From the NCBI RefSeq assembly GCF_030867095.1, contig NC_081828.1:48089434-48153433 (forward strand): a stretch of DNA of 64,000 nucleotides. The letters run 5' to 3'. The notes beneath the pieces are model-generated. The model was not told where the DNA came from. It did not search any database and was given only the letters and a program-made list of their open reading frames with translations. The position numbers were made by a program, and so were the translations under genes. Every line of letters starts with the position of its first letter. Positions within the stretch are counted from its first letter, which is position 1. Positions 46,043 through 58,408 of this stretch are shown here, piece after piece. This stretch comes from Alligator mississippiensis (lineage: Eukaryota; Chordata; Crocodylia; Alligatoridae).

Positions 46043-49000
46043 GAAAGTCTACACTATTAACTATATCAGCTCTTGAGTGGGTGCTTAAGTCAGTGTAGTT
46101 TCTGTATGTAGAAAGTTTTAGGCCAAAGCTATGTCTCTTGTTACCTTTAAGAATAATAAAAATACAAAACAACTTCTTTTTTTTTTTTTACTGCAGCACA
46201 CATATGGTTGAGAATCAGAGTGTTGTTTTTTTTCCAATGAACTTAACTCTTTTTAGATGCACAAAGTAATTTATAATACATTTATGTTACAGAACCAATC
46301 AGCTTCTGTAATCAGTGGAAATGGAGATGTACAGGTGTCACTAAGGGTATAGTTTGTCCTGCATAACATATTTTTTGATGGAAATGATCCAGTTTGGCTT
46401 TGAATGAGTGCTGAGTTACTAATCCTGGCAGTTAACCCATTTTTTTACTCCTTTAACTGATTTCATTTTAAGCGCCTAGGCAGCTTACAGATGCAGGGGG
46501 TGGAAACGTTTTACTTTCAGCTTGGTGCACCCCTGCACTGAGCGCAGCACATGCCCAGAAGATGAACCACTATTGGATAAAAGCTCCACTATTGGATGAA
46601 GCATCCGATCTATACAGATGCTGGGGAGCTGGGTCAAACTGATGTTCCTCTTCTGGTAAAGCACTGTTTCTCTGCGACCTTCCCCCCACCACTAACATGC
46701 ATCTGTCAGTGGCCCTGGACTAGTACTGTATTTCACTTTGCGTGATTACTACTCTGACTATGTTTTGGGGCTTAGAGTTTTAATACTCTTCTTCCCTCTC
46801 TCTTCTTTTTCACTTTAGTAGATAATTCATGCTTAGGAAAGGGTAGGTTTGTTCTGCTGCTTTCTCTGTGGTTGCAGATGTTTTCTTGTCTGCATGGGGC
46901 ATATTGCACTGAACTGGCAGGTTGAATGAGTGCCAACCACACATCTAGCACTGCTGTGGGCTCCCCATCCAATTGTTAAGATTAGTAAGGACAGTGATTA
47001 TCCACGAATGGCTCCAGACTATCAATCTCTGTATTGTCTAAATAGTCCAGTGACTCAGCATTGTAGTTTAGAACCTGCAGTCAACCAAACAAAACTTTTT
47101 TTTTTTTTCTTTTTTGCCCTCTTATTTATAAATGTGTTGACATTCATGACATGGTCTGGTACAAAGTTCTGATTGTAACATCTTGTGTGTATTATGGGTG
47201 CAGTGGTTTTTTTTTATTAGGGTTAATAAAATGGTTTGCATACATATAGCTTTTATACTGATTTTGTTTTCCTCTATGGTTGATTCCTGGGTGTAAGATA
47301 CAGCATGTAAAAACAGTTAGTCTTTTGTTTCTAGGAACTCAGCATAACAGTTATAAAACACTGTTTGCTGTCTGCGAACAGACCAATTACTTATGTTGTT
47401 GCTATACATGGTAGAGGTTTAGAGAGGTGACGTTGTTGCCAAAATTAGGCACATGATTTTTCTTTTTCCAATTTTATGGTGGACTTTTTTTGTTTTTTAA
47501 ATCTCTGTCCTCAATATTTCTTAGTTGAAAACTACCAAGAACTAAACAATTTTTATGCCGTATAAGAGCATCACTGGTATAAACTGGTTTCTTCTAGGTA
47601 CAGGAAAATTTACTTTACCCCTTAGAACAGTATTGAGAAATAAAGAAAATTTTAAGTTAATTGGTTTTCCTCAGACTGCCTAATGTTGAATTTAAGACGT
47701 GCATGAAGGAATAATCTATGACTTAATGAACCAGTATTTGGAACAAGTAATTGACCTATTGAAGTCAATGGGAAATAGCCAACTGATTTCAGCTATGAAG
47801 ACTGTGCATCCAGTATTTAAAGAAAACATGCAGCCTATAGAGAAGGCAGTTTGATGTGCTGCCTGAGCATACAACACAACAAAAAACTTGCCAAAGTGGT
47901 TTTGTCTCTGGGTGAAAAGGCATTTAAAAATAATAGCTTCAGGTATTTGTTCAAGTCAGTTGTTAAATCAGTGGAGAATATGCACCATATCACTTCCACA
48001 TCCATTTTAACTTATTTGACATGATCATGGTGGGTGGGAAACAATGCTCAGAGATTGGTTCTAATAACCTTGATGCTTTAGATTTAAAGTAAATGAATGC
48101 ATTTGCTTGTTGACCTCAGGGTCTTGGTCTTCAGATATGCCAACTTTATAGAACACTGTCACTTTTTGTTCAGTCTCTGGTTTCCCAGGTATTAAGTTAG
48201 TATGCGATGCACCTTTAGAAAACTAGAAGCATTGCATGTAAGTGCAGGTGTTCTCAGTCCATACACACAGAAAAAATGTTAGTTTTAGTTATTGCTTTTA
48301 TTTTTGTGTTTTGGAATGTTTTTAAATTGACTTCTTCTGTTTCATTACCCAGCATATGAATTAATTTACTTCTCTGGATGGTACTTATCAAAATCTATAT
48401 TTTGATTGAAACTTTTTGCTAACAGTCTGTATTTAACTCTCCCACAAATAGATCCTCTCATAAATGGAACTTATACAGTTATGTAAATTGCAAATGGGCA
48501 TATGTGGGTTGATGAAGGAGAGTAGGAAATATTTTGTATTCTTTTTGAGTGGTATTAGGAAGTACATAATCACAAACTTTAGACACACATACTGTAGTAC
48601 AGGCTAAGCCACTGTTTCATGAATTTTTATGTTCTGTAGAAACATTACTGATATAAATTGATTTCTGTTGGTTTTCATTAATGAGAATATTAATCTATTG
48701 TGGGCACAGGGGAAGAAGAGAAGCCTGGTCACTTTTAATCTCTCCATAAACATATAGTGCTTTTCCAGAAGTTCTTGGATTATCTTTATTAACCATCTTT
48801 CAAGAAAAAATGTAGGCAAAATCTTCAGTATGATCAAGTCTTGTTCAGGCTATTTAGTCTTTTCAGCTAAATCAAGGGATAGTGTTGGAGCGTGGAAGGA
48901 CAATATTTTAATGAAATAACTTCAGTGGAGGAAGGTGTTTACCACCATTTAATATGATTTGATTTTTATCTTTTTTTCTGCTATTAGAAACTATTGATCT

Positions 49001-51250
49001 TGCATGGAACTATGTGATACTGCTTGGAAACGCTGATAAAATATAACCAAGTTCCCATACATACAGAGTTTAGAGTTCACTTAATTAGAACTGTGGTTGC
49101 TTTTATGGTGCGAGTTAGGCATCTCTGCAGAGGAAATGAGCAGAGCAGTTGTGGTAGACGCAGCATGTAGTATACTAAGGTCAACTCTCCAGTCTTAAAT
49201 AATTTGTTCTGAGGTTGGTTTTGTAAAAGTCATCTTAATCTGTGTTTCAGCAGCAGCAATCAGTACTATTCACTGATCCTTTGAGTGAGAGCATGCAGGT
49301 GCCCTTAAATTAAGAGGTTGCTTACTGATACCTGGTTTGTTGTTAATTAGGTCTTTATATTACCTCCATCGCTCCCACACCAGATACACTTCTTCAGAAA
49401 GTTTCTGAAACTCTGGTGCTATGGAATATCTGTCCAAATAATAGTTGCATGTGTTTGGACAACTTTTAAAGTGTCCCAGTTGCTGCTTGAAAAAAAGAAA
49501 AAGCTTTTTCTGTTTTTGGTAGTGTAAGAGTGATATAGCTGTGATGGTTCAGAAATTATGCAAGAGGCAAAGATTTCTTTGGGTTTTATATACTTTTATG
49601 TTTTGGTTATACTTTGATTTTTGGCTAGCTGACTAAACTAAATAGTTAAACTGTACTTGAGGCTATAGCAGATCAGCTTTGTTGTCCACCTCTTGTTAGG
49701 TGTGTTGGGGGAGGTTTGCACATTTGGAGTTTGTTTTTTGGCTGCTCTGAAAGAACACAGGAAATTGACTTCCTGTTAGAATTGTCAAAGCATTTTTTTA
49801 TTCCTAATAATTTCTATTTCTAGTAAGCATCAATAAAATGAATCTCATTTTAATGAAGCTCTCTGCCTAATAGCAGTAAACATGAACAATTTTTAGTTTC
49901 CATTACTATAGTGTCTGGTGGTTCCAATCAAAATTAGGGCCCTGTTGTCTTGCTGTACATTTCTATGCTGGGTACAGCAGTCTCTGCACCTAAAAGAGCC
50001 TTGCACTCCAAGTAGAAAACATAGAGGATTAGATAATTGGAAACAAGATTCAACAAGAAATTGGTAATCATAGTACAAGGAGATTTGCACAGAATTAGCT
50101 AAGGGAGTCTGTACTCCAAAAAAGGCATGTTTGTATGCATGCGTGTGGAGAAAAAGCCACCAATTGAATTTGTATCTCCTGTATCTATTCCAGTGTCTCA
50201 TCACAAGATCATTCTAGCCCTTGTCATGTTAGCATAATTCTTAAGCCATTCTTTCAACAGACTTTTTTGCATAGCCTTTTATTTAAAAAATTAATGAAAT
50301 GTGTAGCTTAAATTTTGAGAATCAAAATACTTAATCCTTTTGCAACTTATAAATTATAACACAAGTTTTCTGTGGTCCTTCTCTTCTTTGGTTAGTCTGT
50401 AAGGTGCAAATCTACCCTGTGTTCTACTCAAAAGGACTCCAAAGCTGCCTTGGGCTGCTTTTCAATAGGCTGGCATATACATATAAAAGTAAAATGAATG
50501 AATAAATAAACAGAAAATGACTTATTCGGTAGGAGGTCCATCAGGAAATTGTTACCTTTTGGTATTTCAAAGAGGGGACTATATATGTTCTTTGAATACA
50601 ATGGAGTTTTTAACTAAATAGGACTTTCTTTTTTTTGGTTGGGTTTTGCCATTGTCATGTGTGAAGAAGCATCACTGATTAAGTAATGAAAAAAATAAGT
50701 GTGTGGAAGGAAGAGTGAATGTCCAAGCCATTACATTGTCAAGAGTTTAAACCCTATATAGCAAGTATATCATCATCATCAGTCCTTATGACTGTGAAGA
50801 GAGTTTTCCAAAATATAAGAAATGACTTGCTGGAGACTGCAGTCACAGTTCCAGTGCTTCTGCTTCCATCAGTAATTTTGATAGTAGCATCAGATTAAAT
50901 TTAATATGACTCTGCTGAGCATAACTGCTTTTGTTTTACTGTTGTCTGCCAATTTTTCAATAATCAGTTTATATGATTATAATTACAATTTAGAGTTCCT
51001 CCTAGGAGAGGAAGACCTAAAAATGAGGCTACAGGATGACTAGGATAAGAAAGGAGACTTCCTTAGATTTTGAGTTTAATTGCTGGCTACAGTCATCTTT
51101 CTTTACCCAGAAGCAGAAAAACTCTTTCCTCCTGAACTTTAGGAGCTAAGAGTCTTTACTGGACAGCTGCTTCCCCATAATTGTTACTGTTAAAAAAGCT
51201 CATCACTAGAGCACATTAATAGTAATATAGTGAATGTATTGTACGTTATA
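46043..51250. other. Repeat-poor AT-rich intron sequence
   Basis: About 5.2 kb in which I cannot name any repeat, exon or RNA gene. It is the longest repeat-poor stretch in the window. Confidence 0.5.
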
Positions 51251-51430
51251 TAGCAGGCAAGGCTCTTTGGGTAGATGCAATATTTTTTATTAGACCAACT
51301 GAAAAGTTGTTCTTTTTTCTTCATATTGTGAAGTTTCCATTTCAAGTGGCAAAATTCACCATCTTCTATGTTGCAAGGTTGTTGGTTGTAGCTGTGTTGT
51401 AGACCAACACGGCTACAACCAACAACCCTT
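51251..51430 (+). repeat. Dispersed repeat with terminal hairpin
   Basis: Begins 'gcaggcaaggctctttggg' and 'ttttttattagaccaactga', phrases shared with 14361-14475, and ends in a 23-bp hairpin (51377-51399 with 51405-51427, one mismatch) reading 'ggttgtagctgtgttg'. Confidence 0.55.
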
Positions 51431-51639
51431 GTACATTATAATGTGCTGAACTTGTACGTGTGACATTTTGTTTGCAAGATTTACACTAGTTTCTGCTCCA
51501 TTGAAATTTTCCTTGCTACACAGTTATCTCCACTTTGTATTTCAAGAGTTAAACTCCACTTGCTATTTTATTCAGGTTCTTATATTGTGGCATATTAATG
51601 ACCAGTCTGGCTTAGTTGTAAGTAACCAAGCATAGGTCT

Positions 51640-51735
51640 TTGACCTTTTTAGGCAGGGAAGAACTTAGTCTGTTCCCAGCTAGTGAGGGAAACCAAGCTA
51701 CCTACTAAGATTGAAACTATAGCCACAGAAGAGAG
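51640..51735. repeat. Unnamed repeat, first of a local pair
   Basis: About 95 bases starting 'ttgacctttttaggcaggga' and containing 'actaagattgaaactatag' also occur at 52191-52285 in the same orientation, roughly 75-80% identical by eye. Confidence 0.6.
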
Positions 51736-52190
51736 AACAATCACAATCTTCTGTTGTTTAGAGCTAAGTGGAAAGTCTAGAAAGGAAATATCTTTTTTTT
51801 TTTCTTTCTTTCTTTCTGGTAATAAAAGCACAATACATGACTGGAATGCACCCCCACCCTCCAAAAATAGTCAACTGATTCCTAAAGGTATTTTTAAACT
51901 CTGTAGATCACTTAGAGGTTTTACTATATTTTTAATATTTTGTTCTATAAGTGCTGGTATCAAAATGTAAATATTTGTAGCATGGAATAATTACATTTAC
52001 ACCAACTTGAAAAATTAAAATTTTGGTGATTCTGTGAATTCTAGGACTATAATCCATATACATTCTGGAGGCTGGGTCAAACCAATTTAGATGACTGGTG
52101 AATCAGTCCAATACTTATGTGAAGCCGTTGCTGTCAGATTAGCATCTTACTAGGAAAGGGTTAAGGAAATGAGATGGGTCACATCACTTT

Positions 52191-52285
52191 TTGACCTTTT
52201 TAGTCAGGGAACAACTTAAATTTAGAACCAAAGTAGTGAGGGAAACTGAATTACATACTAAGATTGAAACTATAGCTACAGAGGA
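52191..52285. repeat. Unnamed repeat, second of a local pair
   Basis: See 51640-51735; shares 'agtgagggaaact' and 'tactaagattgaaactatag'. It could be a local duplication or two copies of an unknown transposon end. Confidence 0.6.
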
Positions 52286-52726
52286 ATCATTCCTGTTCTC
52301 CAACAGTTTCATGAAGGGTTTTTTGCAATGAAATAAGCAGTAATTGAATAGCATATTTAATGTGTTGTCAATACTCCTGTACCTGAATTTCAGCTTTCTT
52401 TTTCCCAGCACAGGGTAGAAGTATTGTCTTTTATCTTTGCTGCATGTACTGGTTGTTAAAAGGTACTTGGTAAACTGTTCAGTTTTGTCAGATGGATCTG
52501 CCAAGTTTGCTTTTGAATTTTGATCCTCTATGTGAAAGAATGTGGGAGAAATTTTGTATAAAGCTAGGATATGGATACAGTTACTGAATGCTGCTGTGAA
52601 TGTATTTGCCATATGGCAATATATCAAGGCTCTTTTCAAGGTCATCTTGAAAAGACATGAGGCTTTCTAGTAAAGTCTGAAGAGGATGACTTGGAAAATG
52701 TTCTTGTAGTCAGGGTGTGTCTAGAT

Positions 52727-53186
52727 TAGGGGGTGAGCAAGGTCTGCCCCCAGACCAGAATGGGTGAATTCCATTTCCCAGCAGCCCCCGCCCGTGCCAT
52801 TCCTAGCCAGTCTCCATGGAGACCAGCCAGGAGCTGTGTGGGCAGGGTGCTCAGCTGGGCAGGGAGCTGCTTAGGGCTGGGGCTGGGATCTTGCAGTGGT
52901 GACAGCACAGGGCTGGAGCCAGGGCAGAGCCTCAGTCTGCTGCCTGCATGCCCCTGTGACGAGCTCGGGTTCTGTGGGCAGGAACATGCAGGCAGTGGAC
53001 CACAGCTCTGCCCTCGGCACTATCGCTGCCACAAGGTCCTGACCCCAGCCCTGGAGTAAGTCCCCACTCAGATGTGTGCCCTGCCCACACAACTCCTGGC
53101 TGGTACCGGCTGGGATCAGTGGGTTCAGGAGCTGCTGGGAAATGGAATCCGACTGCCACCCGGATCCACCATTTCACCCACCCCTG
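52727..53186. mobile_element. hAT-type foldback element, perfect duplication
   Basis: The ends TAGGGGGTGAGCAAGG and inverted CAGGGGTGGGTGAAATGG lie between perfect copies of GTCTAGAT (52719-52726 and 53187-53194). Subterminal 'gaattccatttcccagcagc' faces 'gctgctgggaaatggaatcc' on the other side. A diverged relative is at 33415. Confidence 0.88.
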
Positions 53187-53901
53187 GTCTAGATCTTGTG
53201 GAATTTTTATGCGTATCATCTAAATATGACTTTTCCTTTCCATCTACACAGTGTAAGTGGGTATTTAAAATGTATTTCATTGAGACACTGGTAGGCTTCT
53301 GAATTAGGTAAAAATTGTAAATAAATCAATAAAACATTGTATTCAACTGGTACCTACATATATAGTGGCATTGCATTTTAATCATGAAAAAAGGTGGATT
53401 TTGGATTTTTTTTAATCAGTATTTTGGACTTTTAATTGGAGAAAACCAGTATCTGTGGTTATCATCACCTTACCAAAGCTGCAGTTCTTTCTTCTTTACT
53501 TAATAACTTACATTCTAACCTCCAGCTCCCCAGAGAAGGGTGAAGTTGTTCTCCTGGGCTTCAGCTAACCACCTTAGCAGACCTTTTGTCTGGTTAGAAT
53601 AAAGTGTTTTAATGACTTTGCATGTTTCTCTCAGACTAGCTACAGTGGAAAGGACCTGGTCAGCACAGTTAAATACCCATTCATATGGAGGTATTAAAGA
53701 ATCAACCAGAATTGATAAGTTGTATGTGGATTCTCCAGATCATTATGCTTGCCACACAAATGTCTTTGGAAGCCAGACCAATCAAATTGTGGAAGTGGTT
53801 ATTACATTTTCTCTCTAATGGAAAGCGTTTTTTGACGCATTTTCTAATGGCTAAAAATGGCTGCTTGCTGATTTGTTGGTATTTTTGCAGATTTTAGGTT
53901 G

Positions 53902-53991
53902 ATGCAGCAGGAAGAGTTTATAGATCTGAAATGGAAGCTAAATCTTCATTTGACAAAATTAATAGATCATCTGAGTCTGCGTCTACATTAA
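53902..53991 (+). other. Upstream ORF overlapping the RABGAP1L start
   Basis: An ATG at 53902 lies 29 bases before the main ATG and in a different frame. It opens 29 codons and stops at TAA 53989-53991, inside the main coding region. With no ATG in exon 1 it would be the first AUG of the spliced leader. Its context is weak (T at -3, C at +4), while the main ATG has G at -3 and G at +4, so leaky scanning is expected. Whether it is translated is unknown. Confidence 0.5.
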
Positions 53992-54065
53992 GTAATGAAG
54001 ACTTTGTTGTGGTTCATCAGCAATCTGAGGATTCTTCTGCAAAAGATGAGAAACCTCAGCTAAAG
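53931..54065 (+). CDS. RABGAP1L: RABGAP1L coding exon 2 (residues 1-45)
   Basis: First coding exon of Rab GTPase-activating protein 1-like, a cytosolic TBC-domain protein that promotes GTP hydrolysis by Rab GTPases in endosome and Golgi traffic. The exon encodes 45 residues starting MEAKSSFDKI and ending KDEKPQLK. It matches my memory of the human N-terminus, with a shared EKPQLK end and a similar acidic stretch with EDFVVV. The donor is AAG|GTACTT at 54066. The exon itself begins at 53891 (acceptor TTTTTGCAG) or 53898 (TTTTAG); with the first choice an in-frame TAG at 53895-53897 lies upstream of the ATG, which supports this start. This part of the protein is disordered and poorly conserved, so it alone would not identify the gene; the next two exons do. 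Confidence 0.88.
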
Positions 54066-55739
54066 GTACTTTTTTCCTTTGTTTTTGTTTTAAACAGAAG
54101 TTAAGGATCTGTTGTATTAACTTGCAATTTGTTGTATTTTAATTATGGGCAGATTGTTGAAATCCTTCACCTTTTTGTTTTTCCTGTTGTATATGTTGGT
54201 GAAATGAGTAGTCTGTTTATCTGAAAAAGCTTCTATGATCAGGACTTGTTAGCATTCTTTAGATGTTTAAAATAAACAAAAAACACCTTTTTTTTTTTTT
54301 TTTTTTAAATCAAGATGCTTCCAGTTGGGGAAACACTCTGGATTTAGGATTCAAAGGCTTAGTACCATTGGTATATTAGAATGGTATTATGCATTGTTAG
54401 TAATAAAAAAAAAGTCTAAAAACATCCAGCTGATGCAAGTATTGGTAGAATTATTATAGACGAGGCTACTGTAGCTGGAGACACTTGAATCCCAAATCAG
54501 TTTCTCTGAGTAGTTGGGCAAATAATGGCTCTGGCTGTGAGCCTGGTCTGTGCTAATGTTTCCAACAGGACTACCATTGGTGTAGCTGTAGTGGTGATAC
54601 TATTGATAGAAACATTTAGAATGTCCCAACTTCCCTTGCTGTCATGCTTAGATATGCTTGAAACACTGTGTTTCAAGCTAGTTTATTTGTGAACAGTCTT
54701 CCCAGGCTGGCATTTCTTTTCAAACTTACTTCTTTTCAATTTAGCAGCAGTGTTGTAAAGCAGGGGACTTTACTCAAGTTGAAGGGAAGCTAGAGACTTC
54801 TTCCCCCAGCAGACTTTCTCAGTGCTAGAAGTATTCAAAGTAGAGCCCCATATGAAGATCAAATGAGTTGCCTTTGTGGTTCCATGTGTTAGTGCAGGGT
54901 TTGGATATACAAATCCCATCTTGGGGTAGAAAAAGTGCTGAAAATGCCTTCTGTGGGAAGTTATGGCATCAGAATCTAAGATTTCAGGTTTCTGATTCTC
55001 ACCATCAGACAAGTCTGCCTCTGTTGCTTAAAGCCTCCTGTTTGTTTAGGACGAAGCTTTTGAATCTGATTCGTTCCACTTCAGATATTTTGGGTATTGC
55101 CACCCAACTCAATCCACCTGTAAATTTTGTCCTTCCTTTGCCATTGTCTTCCCAGTACTAGAATAGTTGACACAATTGTGGCTTTGTATCCAGTTGACAT
55201 CTTGCAGAAGATTGTACCAACAGGACTGTCCAGATTCCTGTTTTATAGTTCACTACCAAGGAACTCCTTAGTTTTAGTCACAGTAACTGGTATACTTGAG
55301 GCTCTCCTAAAACATGTTTTCTCAGAAATAATATCTAGCTAGAGTCCCCTGCTAAAAGACTGTTTGAACAAGGAAGTCTTGGTCTGGCTTTCTGAATACC
55401 AGAAATCTGAGCAAGGGAATTAATTTTCCTTTTCATTATAAAAAGGAAAATTCACTCTTTAATTACGCCAGAAAGGAGCGTTAGTGTACCAGAGGTAGAA
55501 TCTATTATCCATTGAACTGTTTTTGGACTACAATAATCTTGGATCAACTCAAGAATTTGCTGTACAAAAATGGAATTTATCCATTTTTTGCTCTCCTCTT
55601 ATACCAGGCCTACTCTCAAAACCACAAGAAGCCCTGAAATTCTTGGGTGTGGTCAAGGTAATAAAATTTCACTTAAAACAGAATTCAGGGGAGAGTCTGA
55701 TCTTTCAATGTTTTTGTTTTTCTCAGGGGAGTCCTGCAT

Positions 55740-56740
55740 GTGGCAGCTGCCACTGCTGTTGCTTGCCTGTGGTATCATGCCTGCATGGAGGTGTCTGCTG
55801 TGCATGAGCCGCCCCCCCCCCGCGCCCCCCCCCCCCCCCCGATCCACAGGTCTGGCTCTGCAGACAAACTGCAGCAGTGGTGTGAGGCAGGCTGCTGTGT
55901 GCGAAACCACCCTGCCCCTGCTGGCTGGCTGGGCAGCACGCAACCACCAGCACCACCACCAGGAGGGGGGCCCTGGTCGGTGCTGGGGGTGGGTGGGCTC
56001 TTCTCCCTTCTCCCCCCCCCACCCTGCAGTGGGGTGGGGTGGGGAGGGGGGCTCTGTGAGGCTGCCTGGCCCCAGAGGGAGACTCTTCCTCCTCCTCTTC
56101 CTGTTCCTCCTCCCTCTCCTGCACTACTGCAGGTCCAGGAGGTGGGCCCTGTTCGATGCTGGAGGGGCTCTTCTCCCTCTTCCCCCCTGCTGTCACCATG
56201 GGGTGGGGAGGGGGGCTCTGTGAGGCTGCCTGGCCTCAGAGGGGACTCTTTCCCCTGCTTTCCTGCCATTGTTGTGGGGTGGGCAGGGGGACTCTATGGG
56301 ATGCTGGCCAGTCCCAAAGGGGGACTCTTTCCCCCCCACTCCTCCGTCTGCAGGGCAGGGGGAGACTCTGTTCCATGCTGGGGGGAACTCTTTCCTCTCC
56401 TCTTCCTCCCCCAATAGGGGCAGCAGAAGCACAGAGCTCAGCTGCCTGGCAGCAGCAGGAAGGGAGGTCAAGGTGCTCGTGCCCGGCTCTGGCCAGTGCT
56501 GCACAGGGGCAGGGAGTGGAGCCTGCCTTATCCCTGCAGCTCTGCTCCCTGAGCCTGAGCTGCAGCGGGGGAAGCCTCGCACTGGAGCCAGCTGCTTCTG
56601 TCCCCCGCCCTGTGCAGGCCCCAGACTCTGCTGGGAGTGAAGGGAAACCCACCCCCTGCTTCCCAGCAGAGTTCAGCGTGGAGCTTCCCCTCTGTGTGTG
56701 TGTGTGGAGCTGCAGGCGCAGAGCCCGGGGGTAGAAGTTA
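55740..56740. repeat. GC-rich patch with degenerate minisatellite
   Basis: Between about 55985 and 56400 a unit like 'ggggctctgtgaggctgcct' plus 'gggactctttccccc' recurs five or six times (starts near 55985, 56034, 56150, 56199, 56276 and 56350) with spacing of 50-120 bases. C- and G-runs abound and CpG is modest. No terminal repeats could be set, so it may or may not be part of a DNA element. Overlapping open frames on both strands are compositional. Confidence 0.55.
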
Positions 56741-56855
56741 CTTACTCTTTATTACTCTTATACAGTCACTTTCCTGCTACTTTTTATTACTGCTACATAA
56801 TCACTGCTACATAATCACAGAGATTTGGGAAATGTAAATTGTCATGACCTATGTA

Positions 56856-57259
56856 TAGGGTCCACTGGTACTTATGTCAGAAGTGCACTGTGCAGTGACT
56901 CCTTTTAATTTTGCAGCTTCTCTTGCATTTTTCCCCACCACTGATTGGCAGAAGAGCTTGCCTCTGATCAGTGGGGAGGTCAGAACTGCAGTTTTAAATA
57001 TGCCTCAGTTTTTGCCTCCTGAGGCTGAATCGTGGAGGGGCCCCAGTGGCCCCATTGCTTGCTGCTGACTGCATGGGAGGCAAAAACCATGATATATTTA
57101 AAACTGCGGTTTTCACTTTCTGGCTATTGGTCACAAGCAGCGGAGCTGACGGAGCCCCTCTGCCAATCAGTGGTGGTGGGAAGGAGTGCACGGGGGAAAC
57201 TGCAAGATTATAGGAGCCACCACATAGCTCTCTTCTGTCATGAATTCTAGTGGTCCCTA
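56856..57259. mobile_element. Foldback DNA element with perfect 8-bp duplication
   Basis: The ends TAGGGTCCACTGGTACT and inverted TAGGGACCACTAGAATT lie between perfect copies of CCTATGTA (56848-56855 and 57260-57267). Inside, 'actgcagttttaaatatg' faces 'atatatttaaaactgcggtt'. It ends 272 bases before RABGAP1L exon 3. Confidence 0.85.
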
Positions 57260-57531
57260 CCTATGTAGGTGTATAGGATGTTGTTAGCTTTAGTTGACAG
57301 ATGAACTTAATGAAGACGGGTGAGTTTCAGGTGCCTTGTGTCTTCATCTACCTGAGTTGTGTGGGTATGTGTTTTAACTACTTTACATGTGTGTTTGGTT
57401 TTTTTTGCCCACATTTTAAAAAACTTTTGGAAAAAACCAATGTGTTCTAAAATACTTTTTAAAGTACTTGTTTACTAATACTGAAAAACTATTTGTTACT
57501 TTTGCCTTATTTGCTCTTTTTCTGGGTCCAG

Positions 57532-57730
57532 ATATTTTCAAATGGAGATGAACAATTGGAGAAAGCCATGGAAGAGATACTGAGGGATTCTGAAAAAGGC
57601 CAAAACAATTATGCTACTGACTATGAAAGCTCCAGTGTTCCTTGTAAGCAGGCAGCTGGAGATGTGTCAGCCTGTCAAGCAAATCACCCATCACCATCTT
57701 TACATCTAATTCTGGACCCTTCTATTACAG
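57532..57730 (+). CDS. RABGAP1L: RABGAP1L coding exon 3 (residues 46-111)
   Basis: 199 bases in phase with the previous exon, encoding 66 residues plus the first base of codon 112. It contains NGDEQLEKAMEEILRDSEK, which I recall as almost identical in human RABGAP1L, and ends with LILDPS, also shared. The acceptor is TCTGGGTCCAG at 57531 and the donor ACAG|GTACTG at 57731. The exon lies before the PTB domain. The first half looks strongly conserved and helical (the EEILRDSEK segment); the middle, residues about 65-95, is rich in Ser, Cys and Gln and looks divergent. Paralogue RABGAP1 is the main alternative, but the residues recalled fit the L form better. Confidence 0.9.
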
Positions 57731-58408
57731 GTACTGGTTAAGTTGCATCTAGGTCATGAACCAGGGTTCTGAAAAATTGAAATGAATACTAGGAATTTTT
57801 AGGTTTAAAATTAGACTGGACAAAGCAATGAAGACTAGTCTTTTCCAATATGGGTCAAGACGAACTACAAAAATAGATCATTTGTGTCTTGTTACCCATT
57901 TCTGTATTACCATCTCGATCAAGATTCTCATTTTGTCACTGTGTCAGTGGAAGAACTGCCTGAGCCTCGGTCTGCGTAAGAGAAACATCAAGCAGGGTGA
58001 AGGAAGCAATAGAGGTATCTTGTATAGTTTGTTGCCAGCTGTATCTGTAAATGTGATATGTCACAAATTGAAGTGTTTTTCAGACCTTTTTTCAATTGGC
58101 TTTTCTCTTTAAGTCCCTTTTACAAATTTAATGGATTATATACAAACAATAATGAACTATAGCCAGGGAAAGTAGAAATGCAAGAGAACTTCTGTCTGTG
58201 GTTGGTATTGTAAGGAGAAGTGAAATGGGTCTTGGTGTGAAGAAAACAGATGCAGTGAGAATACTCTATCCTGCCTCCCTAACATTAACAATGTTTGCAG
58301 AAAATCCTCCCACCCACTTCAAACACACTTTTAATGTGGTACCAGCACCAGCTTTCTGGCTTTTTGGAAAGATGAGGTTGAGTGAAGTTGTGACTCATTC
58401 TCCTAGTG

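Larger units (their letters stand above)
5685..53890 (+). other. RABGAP1L: RABGAP1L intron 1 (about 48 kb)
   Basis: Bounded by GTGAGC at 5685 and a pyrimidine-rich acceptor ending TTTTTGCAG at 53890. It holds nearly all the transposons listed here and no recognisable host exon on either strand. Alternative first exons inside it cannot be excluded by eye. Confidence 0.7.
54066..57531 (+). other. RABGAP1L: RABGAP1L intron 2
   Basis: About 3.5 kb between GTACTT (54066) and GGGTCCAG (57531). It contains a GC-rich minisatellite-like patch (about 55.74-56.74 kb) and one hAT element with a perfect 8-bp duplication (56856-57259). The stretch 54066-55700 is plain AT-rich sequence in which I see nothing to name. 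Confidence 0.8.

Noticed and set aside
52184-52645. 153-codon minus-strand open frame
   Set aside because: It has no known domain, no splice or promoter context, and part of it is the local repeat; kept only as a search target.
55570-56734. Overlapping open frames of 120-225 codons on both strands
   Set aside because: All lie in the G/C-rich minisatellite-like patch and have no recognisable domain.
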